Shown here: positions 20,294 to 29,087 of the stretch, one piece after another
Layout of the letters: every line of letters begins with the position of its first letter
How positions within the stretch are numbered: the stretch's first letter is position 1
Assembly (NCBI GenBank): GCA_027623235.1
Contig: JAQBVJ010000027.1
Span: forward strand, 1 to 64,000
Reading direction: 5' to 3'
DNA from: Planctomycetota bacterium
Lineage (GTDB): Bacteria; Planctomycetota; Planctomycetia; Planctomycetales; Planctomycetaceae
Length of the DNA: 64,000 bases
Position numbers and translations under genes: made by a program
Notes under the pieces: generated by a model
Database searches by the model: none
Told to the model about the DNA's origin: nothing
Seen by the model: the letters and a program-made list of their open reading frames with translations, nothing else

Positions 20294-21682
20294 ATGCCTC
20301 GCCGTTTTCTCAGCCGCCGCAGCTTCGTCGGACTCGGCGTGTGCGGGTTGAGTTCTCTGACCGCGTTCCGGCCGGCGAGCGGTCAACAGAAATCGTTCGA
20401 CGGACCGGCGAAGCAGGTTCTGGTGCTGTTTGAACAGGGAGGCGTTTCGCACACGGATACCTGGGATCCGAAACCCGACGCACCCGAGGAACACCGCAGC
20501 CCGTTCAAGCCGATACAGACAAAGCTGCCTGGAGTTCGCCTCACTGAACTGCTCACGAAGACCGCCGAGCATCTCGACAAACTGACTATCGTGAGGTGCA
20601 TGACGCAGCCGACGCCTGGCATCGGAAACTCGCACCCGAAAGGTTCTCAGTACATCTTCAGCGGTGAGGCACCCGGTGGTCCGGTCGAGATGCCCGACAT
20701 CAGTTCGGTCGCGTCGTACGTGATGGGCAGCCCGGCCCGGCATCTTCCGTCAAACATCATGGTGCCGGGGACGAGCGAGCAGCAGCAGAACACGCGAATC
20801 GGATTTCTGCCGCCGGCTCACACCGTGTTCAAGACGGGCGGGCGACCTCATCAGCCTGGCTGGAAAGTGCCGAACCTCGGCCTCGTGGGCGTTTCCGAAG
20901 ATCAGTTTAAAGATCGGACGAGCCTGCTCAGTAACCTGGATGTCGGAGTCCCTGGTCTGGCGGCGGCGAAAGACGCGAAGGCACTCGCCTCGTTGAAGTC
21001 CCAGGCCGAGGACATGCTCACCAATCCGGCCACGCGAAAAGCCTTCGACCTGGAAGCCGAGCCACTGAAACTTCGCGAGCAGTACGGGCCTGGCCATCGC
21101 GGTCAGTGTTACCTGCTGGGTCGCAAGTTGATCGAGTCCGGAGTCCGCTTCGTCACGATCGACTGCCGGGAACCACCCGATGCCAGATACCCCGGCGGCG
21201 GCAACATGAACTGGGACCACCACGACCACATCTATTCGAAAAAGGACACCGCGATCAAAGGGGGCGGCGCCGGAGCCGGTCGCTGGGGGATCGGCACCGA
21301 GCCGATGATGCCGTCCACCGATCGAGCGTTCGCCGCACTTTTATCCGACATGTCGGACCGGGGACTTCTCGAAGAAACGCTCGTCTGCTTCGTCACCGAG
21401 TTCGGCCGGACTCCGAAAATCAACGAACGACTCGGCCGCGACCACTGGACTCACGCTTTCAGTTTCGCCTTTGCCGGAGCGAAAGTGCCGGGCGGGCAGG
21501 TCGTCGGCTCAACGGACAAGGACGGCGGCTACATCACCAGTTCGAAGGCGTACACGATTGAGGATTACGGCGCGACAATTTTTGAGAAGCTGGGCATCGA
21601 TCGCGAAGAGCCGCTCTACACGCCATCCGACCGTCCGATTTTCCTGGCCAGAGAAGGCCAGCCGATTCCCGAACTGTTCTGA
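20294..21682 (+). CDS. DUF1501 domain protein with Tat signal
   Basis: Exported protein of 462 residues with a twin-arginine signal (SRRSFVGLGVCG near residues 7-18); the ATG at 20294 is chosen because the Tat motif follows it directly. DUF1501 proteins have an alkaline-phosphatase/sulfatase-like fold. Visible family landmarks are VLVLFEQGGVSHTDTWDPKP near the N-terminus, FVTEFGRTPKINERLGRDHW in the C-terminal half and a terminal ARE-GQPIPELF. Activity is unproven for the family. It has no DUF1549 partner next to it and ends before a strong bidirectional terminator. Confidence 0.9.
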   Translation: MPRRFLSRRSFVGLGVCGLSSLTAFRPASGQQKSFDGPAKQVLVLFEQGGVSHTDTWDPKPDAPEEHRSPFKPIQTKLPGVRLTELLTKTAEHLDKLTIVRCMTQPTPGIGNSHPKGSQYIFSGEAPGGPVEMPDISSVASYVMGSPARHLPSNIMVPGTSEQQQNTRIGFLPPAHTVFKTGGRPHQPGWKVPNLGLVGVSEDQFKDRTSLLSNLDVGVPGLAAAKDAKALASLKSQAEDMLTNPATRKAFDLEAEPLKLREQYGPGHRGQCYLLGRKLIESGVRFVTIDCREPPDARYPGGGNMNWDHHDHIYSKKDTAIKGGGAGAGRWGIGTEPMMPSTDRAFAALLSDMSDRGLLEETLVCFVTEFGRTPKINERLGRDHWTHAFSFAFAGAKVPGGQVVGSTDKDGGYITSSKAYTIEDYGATIFEKLGIDREEPLYTPSDRPIFLAREGQPIPELF

Positions 21683-21721
21683 CTGCCCCTCTGTCATGAC
21701 CTCTGCGGGTTGATAAAAAAG

Positions 21722-21754
21722 AAAGCCCGGTCGAGGAGTCTCGACCGGGCTTTT
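21722..21754. terminator. Strong bidirectional rho-independent terminator
   Basis: Perfect 13-bp stem aaagcccggtcga (21722-21734) / tcgaccgggcttt (21741-21753) with a 6-base loop and a T run in both orientations. It lies between convergent genes ending at 21682 and 21789. Confidence 0.92.
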
Positions 21755-21788
21755 GAGTTTTGCTCTGGTGGCTGACCAGAATTGTGGC

Positions 21789-22760
21789 TTACCAGAACTT
21801 TCGCATCACATAGACCTTCGGGTCGTCAACGATCCACTTTGTCGACCACGTTTGACCGTCGTCCATGTTCACGACGTTGTAGAAGAACGTCACAAGCTTC
21901 TCGGCCTTCGCACCGTAAGGGAAGTTCGATGTCAGGTAGTCGGCCTGCGTGAGGTTGTCGACGCCTGGGCTGGCGTAGTAGTGAACTCGACCATCCGGAG
22001 TGAAGGACATGCCGAAGGTCCACCAGCCGGGCTTACTGATGAACGGGCCGAAGAGGTCCTGGCCTTTTTCGTCGCTGCGGATGAGCACGATGGCCGAGTC
22101 ACGATCGTATTTCGGATCGGTCTTCGAGTTGAACTGAATGAAGAAGCCCGGCCAGTACGCATCCTGCTTTTTTGTCTTTTTGATACGGGTACCGAAGAGG
22201 GTTCGCTTTGTTTCTTCCTTTTCCATGATTCCTTCAACGTCCGCTCGGAATCCGAACGAAGCACCGGTGCGGTCTTCCCATTCGTCGAACGGTGGCAGGT
22301 AGACTCGCGTCACGACGCTTGGCGTGTAATTGACCGTGATGGCCCCGGTGATGCCGTTGACGTTGGCGAGGAAGTCGTCCTGCTGCATTTTCCGAGTGAT
22401 CATTTCAGGGATGCCGGAAAACCTGGTCTGCAGGAGAAGAGCTCCCTTGCTCCCAGGCAGGCCACCGAGCGGCGTTTCGACGCGACGCACGATATCCGGC
22501 TGGCCGCGGTAGCCGCTTTCGTACCAGCGGCCGTTGTTGGATTCGCCGGTCGGGTGCCGCTGCTGGCTGTCCAGGTTCTGGCTCGCCTTCGGCCAGTTGG
22601 GGATGTACTCCCATTCTTCGTCTTCGAACTGGTCGCCGACGCTTGTTATTTCGTAACCACTGCCGGGGATCACCTGAGCATTCGCCGGTGCCGCTGCCGT
22701 CGCGATCGCTGCCGCGACAGCCAGGGCGGAAGTCAATCCTTGTTTCCAGTCGAATCGCAT
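21789..22760 (-). CDS. Secreted hypothetical protein (323 aa)
   Basis: Exported protein of unknown function. The ATG at 22760 gives a classic signal peptide (MRFDWKQGLTSALAVAAAIA..., cleavage after ANA near residue 28); an open frame continues upstream but has no such feature. The mature protein is beta-rich with many aromatic residues (YIPNWPKASQN, PGFFIQFNSKTDPKYDRD, GWWTFGMSFTPDGRVHYYASPG), resembling a jelly-roll or concanavalin-type fold. I do not recognise a named family. Probably a planctomycete-specific extracytoplasmic protein. Confidence 0.75.
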   Translation of the reverse strand: MRFDWKQGLTSALAVAAAIATAAAPANAQVIPGSGYEITSVGDQFEDEEWEYIPNWPKASQNLDSQQRHPTGESNNGRWYESGYRGQPDIVRRVETPLGGLPGSKGALLLQTRFSGIPEMITRKMQQDDFLANVNGITGAITVNYTPSVVTRVYLPPFDEWEDRTGASFGFRADVEGIMEKEETKRTLFGTRIKKTKKQDAYWPGFFIQFNSKTDPKYDRDSAIVLIRSDEKGQDLFGPFISKPGWWTFGMSFTPDGRVHYYASPGVDNLTQADYLTSNFPYGAKAEKLVTFFYNVVNMDDGQTWSTKWIVDDPKVYVMRKFW

Positions 22761-23266
22761 GCCTGTCTCCACATCTCGGTTGAAAGGGGCGCCGGGAAAG
22801 CTGAACGCAACCGCGGTTTGCAAAAAATGCCGCGGGAAAATCGCACAGGTCGAAAAGCGATAGAGAGACCGGAAGCAACTCGCGCAAGCCGGTCCAACCG
22901 AAACTATCGGACAACCGTCAAAAGCCACGTCAGTCCGAACGATTGGAAAATACGGTCCGGCCGATTCTGGACGGAAAGAGACCGGAAAGTTTCTCCTTTG
23001 CGTACCGCTGCGAAATTCGGCGTGTCCGTAGAGCTTTGCCACACCCGGCGAATCGATGGAAACCGCACGACCGGAACAGTCGGCACGGCTTGACAATCTG
23101 TACCCGCTTTACAAGCTGACGGAGTCGCCTCAACACGAGTGGTAATTGTCATTGTTCGACCGTCTGTTCCTCGATTTGAGCGGGATTGCCACAGGGCTGC
23201 CCTATGGTTTGCTCGCACCACCGACTGGCCTCAACGGGCTGTTCACACAACGACAGGCGAAACAAC
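22761..23266. other. Divergent intergenic region (506 bp)
   Basis: No gene seen. It separates two divergent secreted-protein genes. A TTGACA hexamer on the plus strand at 23090-23095 could be part of a promoter for the downstream gene, but a convincing -10 box is not visible. Confidence 0.35.
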
Positions 23267-24469
23267 ATGCCGGGACCACTCCGAATTGTTCTGGCGATCC
23301 TTGCCGTTTCGATCACCGCATCCGTTGCCCAGGCCGCGAAGAATACTGGCCTGATTGAACTGCGGGTCGGAACGGACCGACACGAGGGTCGCGTTCTTTC
23401 ACGAGACAGCCAGAGCGTGCTTCTGCTGGATCGAGCCGGCAGGATTACGGAACTGCCGCTCAAAGAAGTCACTTCTTTCCGAACGGTCTCGCCGCGTTTT
23501 GCACCGCTGACGTCGACGACACTGAATTCGACGCTGCTCAAGGAACTCGGGCGAGGATACGAAGTCAAATCGACGCGGCACTACGTCGTCGCTGCCTCGC
23601 GAGGCCGGGCTCAGAAGTACGTCGATCTGTTCGAGGAGATCTACCGGGCCTTTCACATGCACTTTTCCGTGCGAGGCTTCGAGATCGACCGTCCTGAATT
23701 TCCGATGGTGGCCATCGTCTTTCCGGATCACACGGCGTTCTCAAAGTACGCCAAAGGCGACAAGGTCATCGCCCGGCCGGGACTGATGGGCTACTACATG
23801 CCGACGACAAATCGCGTCGCACTTTTTGAAGGCAGTTCGACGGCGAACCGGCCACAGGGGAACTGGCACAATCCCGCCGACGGACCGCTCAGAAAATGGT
23901 CGCAGCCGGAAAACTGGCTGAAGACGCCGGCACCGAATCTGGAATCGCTCGCACGACCGGCAGCCTCGCTGCTTCCGGGGCCGTATGCAGCGATTCAGGC
24001 GGACCTGCGGGACACGATGATTCACGAGGCGACTCATCAGGTCGCGTTTAATGTCGGCCTTCACAGCCGCACGCGGGAGAATCCGCACTGGGTGGTCGAG
24101 GGGCTGGCGACGGCCTTTGAACCGGAGGGAATGCGCGACAGCTCGCAGGGCCGCGACGTGAAATATCGAATCAATCGCGAGCGTTTCGTGTGGTTTCAGA
24201 ATTACGTCAAACGCCGACCGGAAAACTCGCTGGGCGAATTTATTGAAAACGACGACCTGTTCAAAAAGGCGACGCTCGATGCGTACTCGCAGGCCTGGGC
24301 CTTGTCGTTCTTTCTGATTGAAACCCGGCCCAGGAAGTACGCGACGTATCTGAAACGACTGGCTGCCGGGTCGGGCGACGATCGGACGAAGCTCTTTGCC
24401 GAGGTGTTTGGAGCCAACACGCGCATGCTCGATGCCGAGATGCTGCGGTTCTTCCAGCGGCTCAGGTAA
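23267..24469 (+). CDS. Secreted DUF1570 protein with HExxH metalloprotease motif
   Basis: Exported protein of 400 residues; the ATG at 23267 begins a signal peptide (GPLRIVLAILAVSITASVAQA). The C-terminal half matches DUF1570, a gluzincin-like family common in planctomycetes. The zinc-binding HEATH motif is at residues 253-257 and a downstream WVVEGLATAFEPE (about 271) supplies a likely third glutamate ligand. A C-terminal helical region (LDAYSQAWALSFFL) is typical. Likely an extracytoplasmic zinc peptidase of unknown substrate. Confidence 0.85.
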   Translation: MPGPLRIVLAILAVSITASVAQAAKNTGLIELRVGTDRHEGRVLSRDSQSVLLLDRAGRITELPLKEVTSFRTVSPRFAPLTSTTLNSTLLKELGRGYEVKSTRHYVVAASRGRAQKYVDLFEEIYRAFHMHFSVRGFEIDRPEFPMVAIVFPDHTAFSKYAKGDKVIARPGLMGYYMPTTNRVALFEGSSTANRPQGNWHNPADGPLRKWSQPENWLKTPAPNLESLARPAASLLPGPYAAIQADLRDTMIHEATHQVAFNVGLHSRTRENPHWVVEGLATAFEPEGMRDSSQGRDVKYRINRERFVWFQNYVKRRPENSLGEFIENDDLFKKATLDAYSQAWALSFFLIETRPRKYATYLKRLAAGSGDDRTKLFAEVFGANTRMLDAEMLRFFQRLR

Positions 24470-24498
24470 ACACGCAACCTTGACGCCGCATTACACGC

Positions 24499-25011
24499 TC
24501 AGGCCGCGTCTGCCTGCGGAGACGACTGGCCGTCCGTCTCTCGCTCAATGACCTGTCGGGCCACCGATGTCAGCTGGTAAACCACTCCGGTCGATCGATC
24601 GGCCAGGTCACACTTCAGCAACCCGTACGCGATCAGCCCGCCGTGAGTTCTCGAAAGTTCTTCCGGCTGGATGTCATCCAGACTCGTCAGGCGAGGCAGC
24701 CAGATGGACTTGCGCGGACGTCCGGCAAACGCGTCTTCGGAAGTAGCCTCCTCGTCTTCGGCTTGTTCATCCTCGGCCGAAGTGTCTTCAACCGGAGGCG
24801 TGGCACTCGCCTGAGTCGTCTGCTGAGCGAGCTCGTCGTGAGCCGCCTGATAAGCTCGCAGAACCGTCAGCCAGTGAGGGTTCTCGCGGACAAGTTGAAG
24901 TTCCAGTTCGATCATGCCCCACGTATCGACCGGTCGAGGCGGCTCTTTCAGTGGATCTGCCTCGACCGGAACAACCGGTTCTTCGGCCGTCTCAGCTGCC
25001 AGGAATCTCAC
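24499..25011 (-). CDS. Hypothetical acidic protein (170 aa)
   Basis: Not recognised. The product is cytoplasmic, with a conserved-looking N-terminal stretch (WGMIELELQLVRENPHWLTVLRAYQ), a low-complexity acidic linker (about residues 74-95, EDEQAEDEEATSED) and a C-terminal half resembling a winged helix (SRTHGGLIAYGLLKCDLADRS). A DNA-binding or adaptor role is possible but unproven. The start is GTG at 25011; an internal ATG (24915) would remove 32 residues. Convergent with the DUF1570 gene, 29 bases apart. Confidence 0.6.
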   Translation of the reverse strand: MRFLAAETAEEPVVPVEADPLKEPPRPVDTWGMIELELQLVRENPHWLTVLRAYQAAHDELAQQTTQASATPPVEDTSAEDEQAEDEEATSEDAFAGRPRKSIWLPRLTSLDDIQPEELSRTHGGLIAYGLLKCDLADRSTGVVYQLTSVARQVIERETDGQSSPQADAA

Positions 25012-25096
25012 GCGGCAACGGGATTTCTCTCAAGCGGCGCGGCTGGGTTCGGCAAATTCACGCGATACGAATCAGATCGCGTCCCCGAGTCGCCGC

Positions 25097-26125
25097 CTAC
25101 CAGTCCACGGTCTGCCCGAGTGAAAGCAGCTTCGCGTTCTGAAGAGCGACCGCGGCCGCGACCGAGTCCTGCACGGCGACGCCGACCGACTTGAACAAAG
25201 TGACGCCGCTTTCGCCGGAAACAAGTTCGCCGCGCGACGCCTGCTCGATCAGCTCACCCAATTCGGCGAGCACGTGGTCTTTCGTGATCAGCCCGGCTTC
25301 GAGCGGCTGGATGAGGTCTCCCGCTTCGTCCCACGCGGCTTCTCGACTGTCGACGAAAACGCGAGCCCGGCAAACTGTCTCGGCAGGAATTTCCACGACG
25401 TGAGGTTTGAACGATCCGACCGCGTTGATGTGAACTCGACTGGCCAGGTCGTCGTCCGAAAAAACCGGAGTCGTCGACGTTGTCACAGTACAGACAACGT
25501 CCGCGTTTCGAACGGCTTCGGCGGGACTGTCGGCCGCCGTGATCGTTGCCGAGACGGTCTCGTCGCGGGAGAGTTCGTCGATCAGCTGTTCGACGTTGCT
25601 TCTTGTCGGCGAGTAAACCCGGACCGCTTCGATCGGACGCACGGCACAGATTGCGCGAATGTGAGTCCGGGCCTCGACACCGGCTCCCAGAATCGCGAGC
25701 TGATGCGCGTCCGGTCGCGCGAGCAGGTCCGTCGCCGCGCCGCTTGCGGCCGCAGTGCGGATCGCGGTCAGAGTCGCACCTTCGAGCATCGCGATGGGAA
25801 CTCCCGTTTCCGGATCGAGGACAAGAACGGCCGCGTTGATCCGCCGCACTCCGCGTTCCGGGTTCCGAGTGAACACCGAAACGACCTTCACCGTGAGTGC
25901 GGCCCGGCTCTTCCCGGAAGCCGATACGACATCGCCGATCAGAAGGTCGTCCACCCTCGCCGGCATGACGAGCGTGATGCCGCTCTGCGCGGCCGACTCC
26001 AGATGCCCTCGCGGTGGGACGATCGCGCGGCCACTGTGCAGCGCGGCGAACGCCTCTTTCATCGCGGAAACTGCCTGCGGCATGGGAAGAGACCGTTGAA
26101 CTTCTGCGGCGTTGAGAATCAGCAT
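25097..26125 (-). CDS. Ornithine cyclodeaminase / mu-crystallin family protein
   Basis: NAD(P)-dependent enzyme of the OCD/Mu-crystallin family, 342 residues. Visible are the N-terminal catalytic-domain strand GITLVMPARV, the Rossmann-fold motif LAILGAGVEARTH at about 143-155, and the VHINAVGSFKPHVVEIP segment before the C-terminal helices. Members act as ornithine cyclodeaminase, alanine dehydrogenase, ketimine reductase or opine-type synthases; substrate cannot be assigned. The gene starts 75 bases from a divergent esterase gene. Confidence 0.88.
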   Translation of the reverse strand: MLILNAAEVQRSLPMPQAVSAMKEAFAALHSGRAIVPPRGHLESAAQSGITLVMPARVDDLLIGDVVSASGKSRAALTVKVVSVFTRNPERGVRRINAAVLVLDPETGVPIAMLEGATLTAIRTAAASGAATDLLARPDAHQLAILGAGVEARTHIRAICAVRPIEAVRVYSPTRSNVEQLIDELSRDETVSATITAADSPAEAVRNADVVCTVTTSTTPVFSDDDLASRVHINAVGSFKPHVVEIPAETVCRARVFVDSREAAWDEAGDLIQPLEAGLITKDHVLAELGELIEQASRGELVSGESGVTLFKSVGVAVQDSVAAAVALQNAKLLSLGQTVDW

Positions 26126-26199
26126 CTGCGGATTCTACCTGGCTCATCCCGGACGCGATAGAATCTGACGTCATCCACCACCTGTCACGGAGCCATCCC

Positions 26200-27084
26200 A
26201 TGCCGCGTTACTTCCTTGTCCTTGCCTTGACGCTCGCCGGAACTCAGTGCCGGGCCGACGATCTGAAACCGCTTTCGAATGTAAAGTACGGCGAGCATCC
26301 TCGACAGGTGCTCGACTTCTACCCGGCGACTTCCGACAAGCCGACGCCTGTGGTGCTCTACATTCACGGTGGCGGCTGGCGAGGTGGCGACAAAAAGACC
26401 AACCCGAAGGCGTTCCTTGACAAGGGCATCTCGGTCGTCGCCATCAATTACCGCTACGTCCAGAATGCGAAAGACGACAACACCGAGCCACCAGTCAAGG
26501 CGCCGCTGAGCGACGCCGCGCGAGCGCTTCAGTTCGTTCGGTCGATGGCGGCCGAGTGGAATCTCGACAAGAAACGGATCGGAGCAACCGGAGGCTCGGC
26601 CGGCGCCTGCTCGTCGCTGTGGCTCGCCTTTCACGACGACATGGCGGACCCGAAAAGTGATGACCCGATTTCTCACGAGTCGACGCGGCTTTACTGCGCC
26701 GCCGTCAACGGAGCGCAGGTGTCGCTCGACCCGAAGGAACTTCGCGAGTGGATGCCGAACTACGGTTACGGCGCTCACGCCTTCGGTCTGCCGAACTTTC
26801 AGAGTTTGATCGACAACCGGGAAAAGGTCCTGCCATTGATCAAGGCCTATTCGCCAATCGAACACGTCTCGAAAGACGACCCGCCCATCGCGCTGATCTA
26901 CGGCGGCGAGGTGCCCGTTGTCGGCGCGTCGCCCAAAGATCCCACCCACTCCGGAATCATGGGCGTCAAGCTGGAAGAGCGACTCAAAGACGTCGGCGTG
27001 GACGTGGTCCTCATCCACCCCGGCCGAACACATCCAAAGTACAAGAGCTCTACGGACTACCTGATCGATCGCCTGCTGAATTAG
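26200..27084 (+). CDS. Secreted alpha/beta-hydrolase (esterase/lipase family)
   Basis: Exported hydrolase of 294 residues with a signal peptide ending near QCRAD (residue 20). Oxyanion-hole motif YIHGGGWRGGD at about 64-74 and nucleophile elbow GGSAGAC near 129-135, as in the hormone-sensitive-lipase (HGGG) and carboxylesterase families. The C-terminal HPGRTHPKY likely contains the catalytic histidine. Planctomycete genomes carry many such secreted esterases, often active on acetylated polysaccharides; substrate unknown. Confidence 0.87.
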   Translation: MPRYFLVLALTLAGTQCRADDLKPLSNVKYGEHPRQVLDFYPATSDKPTPVVLYIHGGGWRGGDKKTNPKAFLDKGISVVAINYRYVQNAKDDNTEPPVKAPLSDAARALQFVRSMAAEWNLDKKRIGATGGSAGACSSLWLAFHDDMADPKSDDPISHESTRLYCAAVNGAQVSLDPKELREWMPNYGYGAHAFGLPNFQSLIDNREKVLPLIKAYSPIEHVSKDDPPIALIYGGEVPVVGASPKDPTHSGIMGVKLEERLKDVGVDVVLIHPGRTHPKYKSSTDYLIDRLLN

Positions 27085-27164
27085 ATGGCCCCGAAACCGC
27101 ATCGACGAAGTCGAGCGTCACGCAACGGCTGTTCGACGAAACCAGCGTCACGTTGACCGGGTGG

Positions 27165-27186
27165 TCTCGGTTGCTCGCAACCGAGA
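27165..27186. repeat. Palindrome with GGTTGC-NN-GCAACC core (copy 1)
   Basis: Perfect inverted repeat tctcggttgc-tc-gcaaccgaga: 10-base arms, 2-base spacer. The central 14 positions match the palindrome at 27248-27261 apart from the spacer. It lies between convergent genes. Confidence 0.85.
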
Positions 27187-27243
27187 CGGCGTAAGCCGCA
27201 AGACGTGACGCAGATCCGACGACGACCTCTTGTGCCTCCGGCA

Positions 27244-27265
27244 CACTGGTTGCAAGCAACCAGTG
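27244..27265. repeat. Palindrome with GGTTGC-NN-GCAACC core (copy 2)
   Basis: Perfect inverted repeat cactggttgc-aa-gcaaccagtg: 10-base arms, 2-base spacer. Same core and architecture as the element 79 bases upstream, with different outer arms kept complementary. Confidence 0.85.
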
Positions 27266-27500
27266 CCACCCCGCGTTCCGGCATGGATGCCAGAGTCTGC
27301 GGGCATGCTTTGTTGGCCTACCCCTAGAAGTCGGCCGGATCTGACCAACAGAACTGTGTTTCGGGGAGATCGTCGGAGTCGGTAACGGAATTCACGAAAC
27401 CATTGATTGCGTCTTGTAGAGCCATTTCTGACGAATCACCGAGGGATCCGCCCGATTGTCAAGAGCCGTTTCCGAGGTCGCTCCTCTGTCGAAGACGCCG

Positions 27501-28673
27501 TCAGCGTGTCTTCACCGGCCCGGTCACGACGCATTCCAGGTCTCGGCCTTTCACGCGTTTCAGTGTGGCCAGGTCGTCGTCGTTCCATCTGCGGTCCGGG
27601 ACGCCGGAGATAAACCAGTCGCCGCCGTTATCGGCCAGCAGCATGCCGTATTGCTTCAGGGCCGTCAGGATGACCTGGACACTCTTCGGGTACGGCGAGA
27701 TGTCGAAGTCCTTTCGCAGTCGCACTCGGAGACCCATCGGCGGCAGGCTGCGGTCGCTGGATCGGCTGGCGAAGTGGCGAGCGGGGAAGATGTAACCGCG
27801 CTGAGTTTTCTCGACAGTGAACCGCAGCGCGTGGCGGATGGCTCCGGCAGCGACTTCGTCATAGCGGACCAGGCCGGGAAAGATCGGCAGCCCGGCGGCG
27901 TCGGCACTCGTCCAGCCGTCGGGGCGAACGCGGTTGGTGCCCAGGTCGAAGATCGCGCCCGAGCCCGCTCGCCATCCACCCTGCCCGTTCGGCAGGACCT
28001 GAAACAGTTCGTAGAGCAGCTTCTTTTTCGGATCGATCATGAGGATGTGGCGGTCGCTGTCCGGATCGGCGTTCGGCCCGCCTTCGATGGGCGGGTTCGG
28101 CGGAATCGGGTACGGCCCGGCATCGCTCTCGTCGGCGTACTCAAACGCGACGGAGACCTTCGGCTGGTCCGACGGCACGACGACGTACGGAATGCCGATC
28201 GGAGCACCTCGCCAGACGGTCCCGAAATCCGGATGCAGTTTCGTGCCGAGCCCGATCGAGTCGATCCAGCAGCCGGACTCAGGATGCACCGGCAGATCGT
28301 CGATGCGCGTGTTCCAGGGGTTGTCGGCCGGAAAGATCTCGACGTCGCCAAGTCGCGTCTTGAGGATCGGTCCGTGCCCTGCCGGTGTTTGGGGAACGGT
28401 CGTTTCTTTACCGTCGTTCGCAGACTCGGCGACGACCGTTGCGGGTTCGCTGATTCGCGCGTCGGCCGCAACCTCGGCGGGATTCTTGACGGATTCCGGA
28501 TCACGTTCATCGGCCGGTTCCGCAGAACTGACTTCCTCGGCGGCGAGCGATTGTGAGAACCACTCGGGCGAACTCGGCGGACCGTTGTCCTGCCTCGTAC
28601 CGAAGACGGTTGCCCCCAGGACAAACGAGCTCACGGCCACCAGGGCATAAATCGGCGGGTGAATTGACTTCAT
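27501..28673 (-). CDS. Secreted hypothetical protein (390 aa)
   Basis: Exported protein without a recognised family. The ATG at 28673 begins a signal-anchor-like segment (HPPIYALVAVSSFVLGATVF); an open frame continues upstream but is not protein-like. Residues 25-95 are a low-complexity acidic linker. The conserved-looking domain starts near residue 105 with IFPADNPWNTRIDDLPVHP and continues through a GPYPIPPNPPIEGGPNADPD proline-rich loop to a C-terminal GMLLADNGGDWFISGVPD segment. The fold may be enzymatic (many conserved Asp, His, Trp), but no activity can be claimed. Confidence 0.75.
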   Translation of the reverse strand: MKSIHPPIYALVAVSSFVLGATVFGTRQDNGPPSSPEWFSQSLAAEEVSSAEPADERDPESVKNPAEVAADARISEPATVVAESANDGKETTVPQTPAGHGPILKTRLGDVEIFPADNPWNTRIDDLPVHPESGCWIDSIGLGTKLHPDFGTVWRGAPIGIPYVVVPSDQPKVSVAFEYADESDAGPYPIPPNPPIEGGPNADPDSDRHILMIDPKKKLLYELFQVLPNGQGGWRAGSGAIFDLGTNRVRPDGWTSADAAGLPIFPGLVRYDEVAAGAIRHALRFTVEKTQRGYIFPARHFASRSSDRSLPPMGLRVRLRKDFDISPYPKSVQVILTALKQYGMLLADNGGDWFISGVPDRRWNDDDLATLKRVKGRDLECVVTGPVKTR

Positions 28674-29087
28674 CGAAACGTCTCTCTTAACCGAACCAGA
28701 ATCGCGAGCCTGCCAATCGTGACTCACGTGACTTCTCTGCGCACCGTGACAGCAAAACGGCCGCAAAGGCCTTGCAGAAATGTATGTCACGATGAGCGTC
28801 CGGTGAGCAATTCCGACCCCGCAACACCGAGGATTCTGCCACGTTGAGAGGGAACGAGCCGGCTTCGCAACCGGCTGATTTCTGAGCGGCCGTTTTAGAC
28901 GGAACGAGCCAGGTCTTTGTTGCCGTCGTTTTCTTCCCTGAAAGAGACCGTGCAGCGTCTCGCCGCTGCCTTGCTCCTGCTGCCTCCCGAAGTGAGCCTG
29001 TATTCCGTAGCCTGTCTCCCCATGCGCCGGTGCGTCCATCATCCATTGAACGGCCAACAGGCCTGCTCTGTTTTGGAAAGTTCTCTC
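28674..29087. other. Divergent intergenic region (414 bp)
   Basis: No gene seen. The 10-mer ggaacgagcc occurs twice, at 28851-28860 and 28901-28910, exactly 50 bases apart; the first overlaps a small hairpin agccgg/ccggct (28857-28862 with 28871-28876). Confidence 0.4.

Larger units (their letters stand above)
27085..27500. other. Convergent intergenic region carrying two related palindromes
   Basis: No gene seen. It contains two inverted repeats sharing a ggttgc-NN-gcaacc core, annotated separately. The rest has no recognisable signal. Confidence 0.45.

Noticed and set aside
21753..23093. 446-codon plus-strand ORF opposite the secreted protein at 21789-22760
   Set aside because: It crosses the strong terminator hairpin, has an antisense-like Arg/Val/Asp-rich composition, and the opposite strand carries a clear signal peptide and protein-like sequence.
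27456..28556. 366-codon plus-strand ORF
   Set aside because: It lies antisense to the secreted protein at 27501-28673 with high Arg/Asp/Val content typical of GC-rich antisense frames and no recognisable motif.
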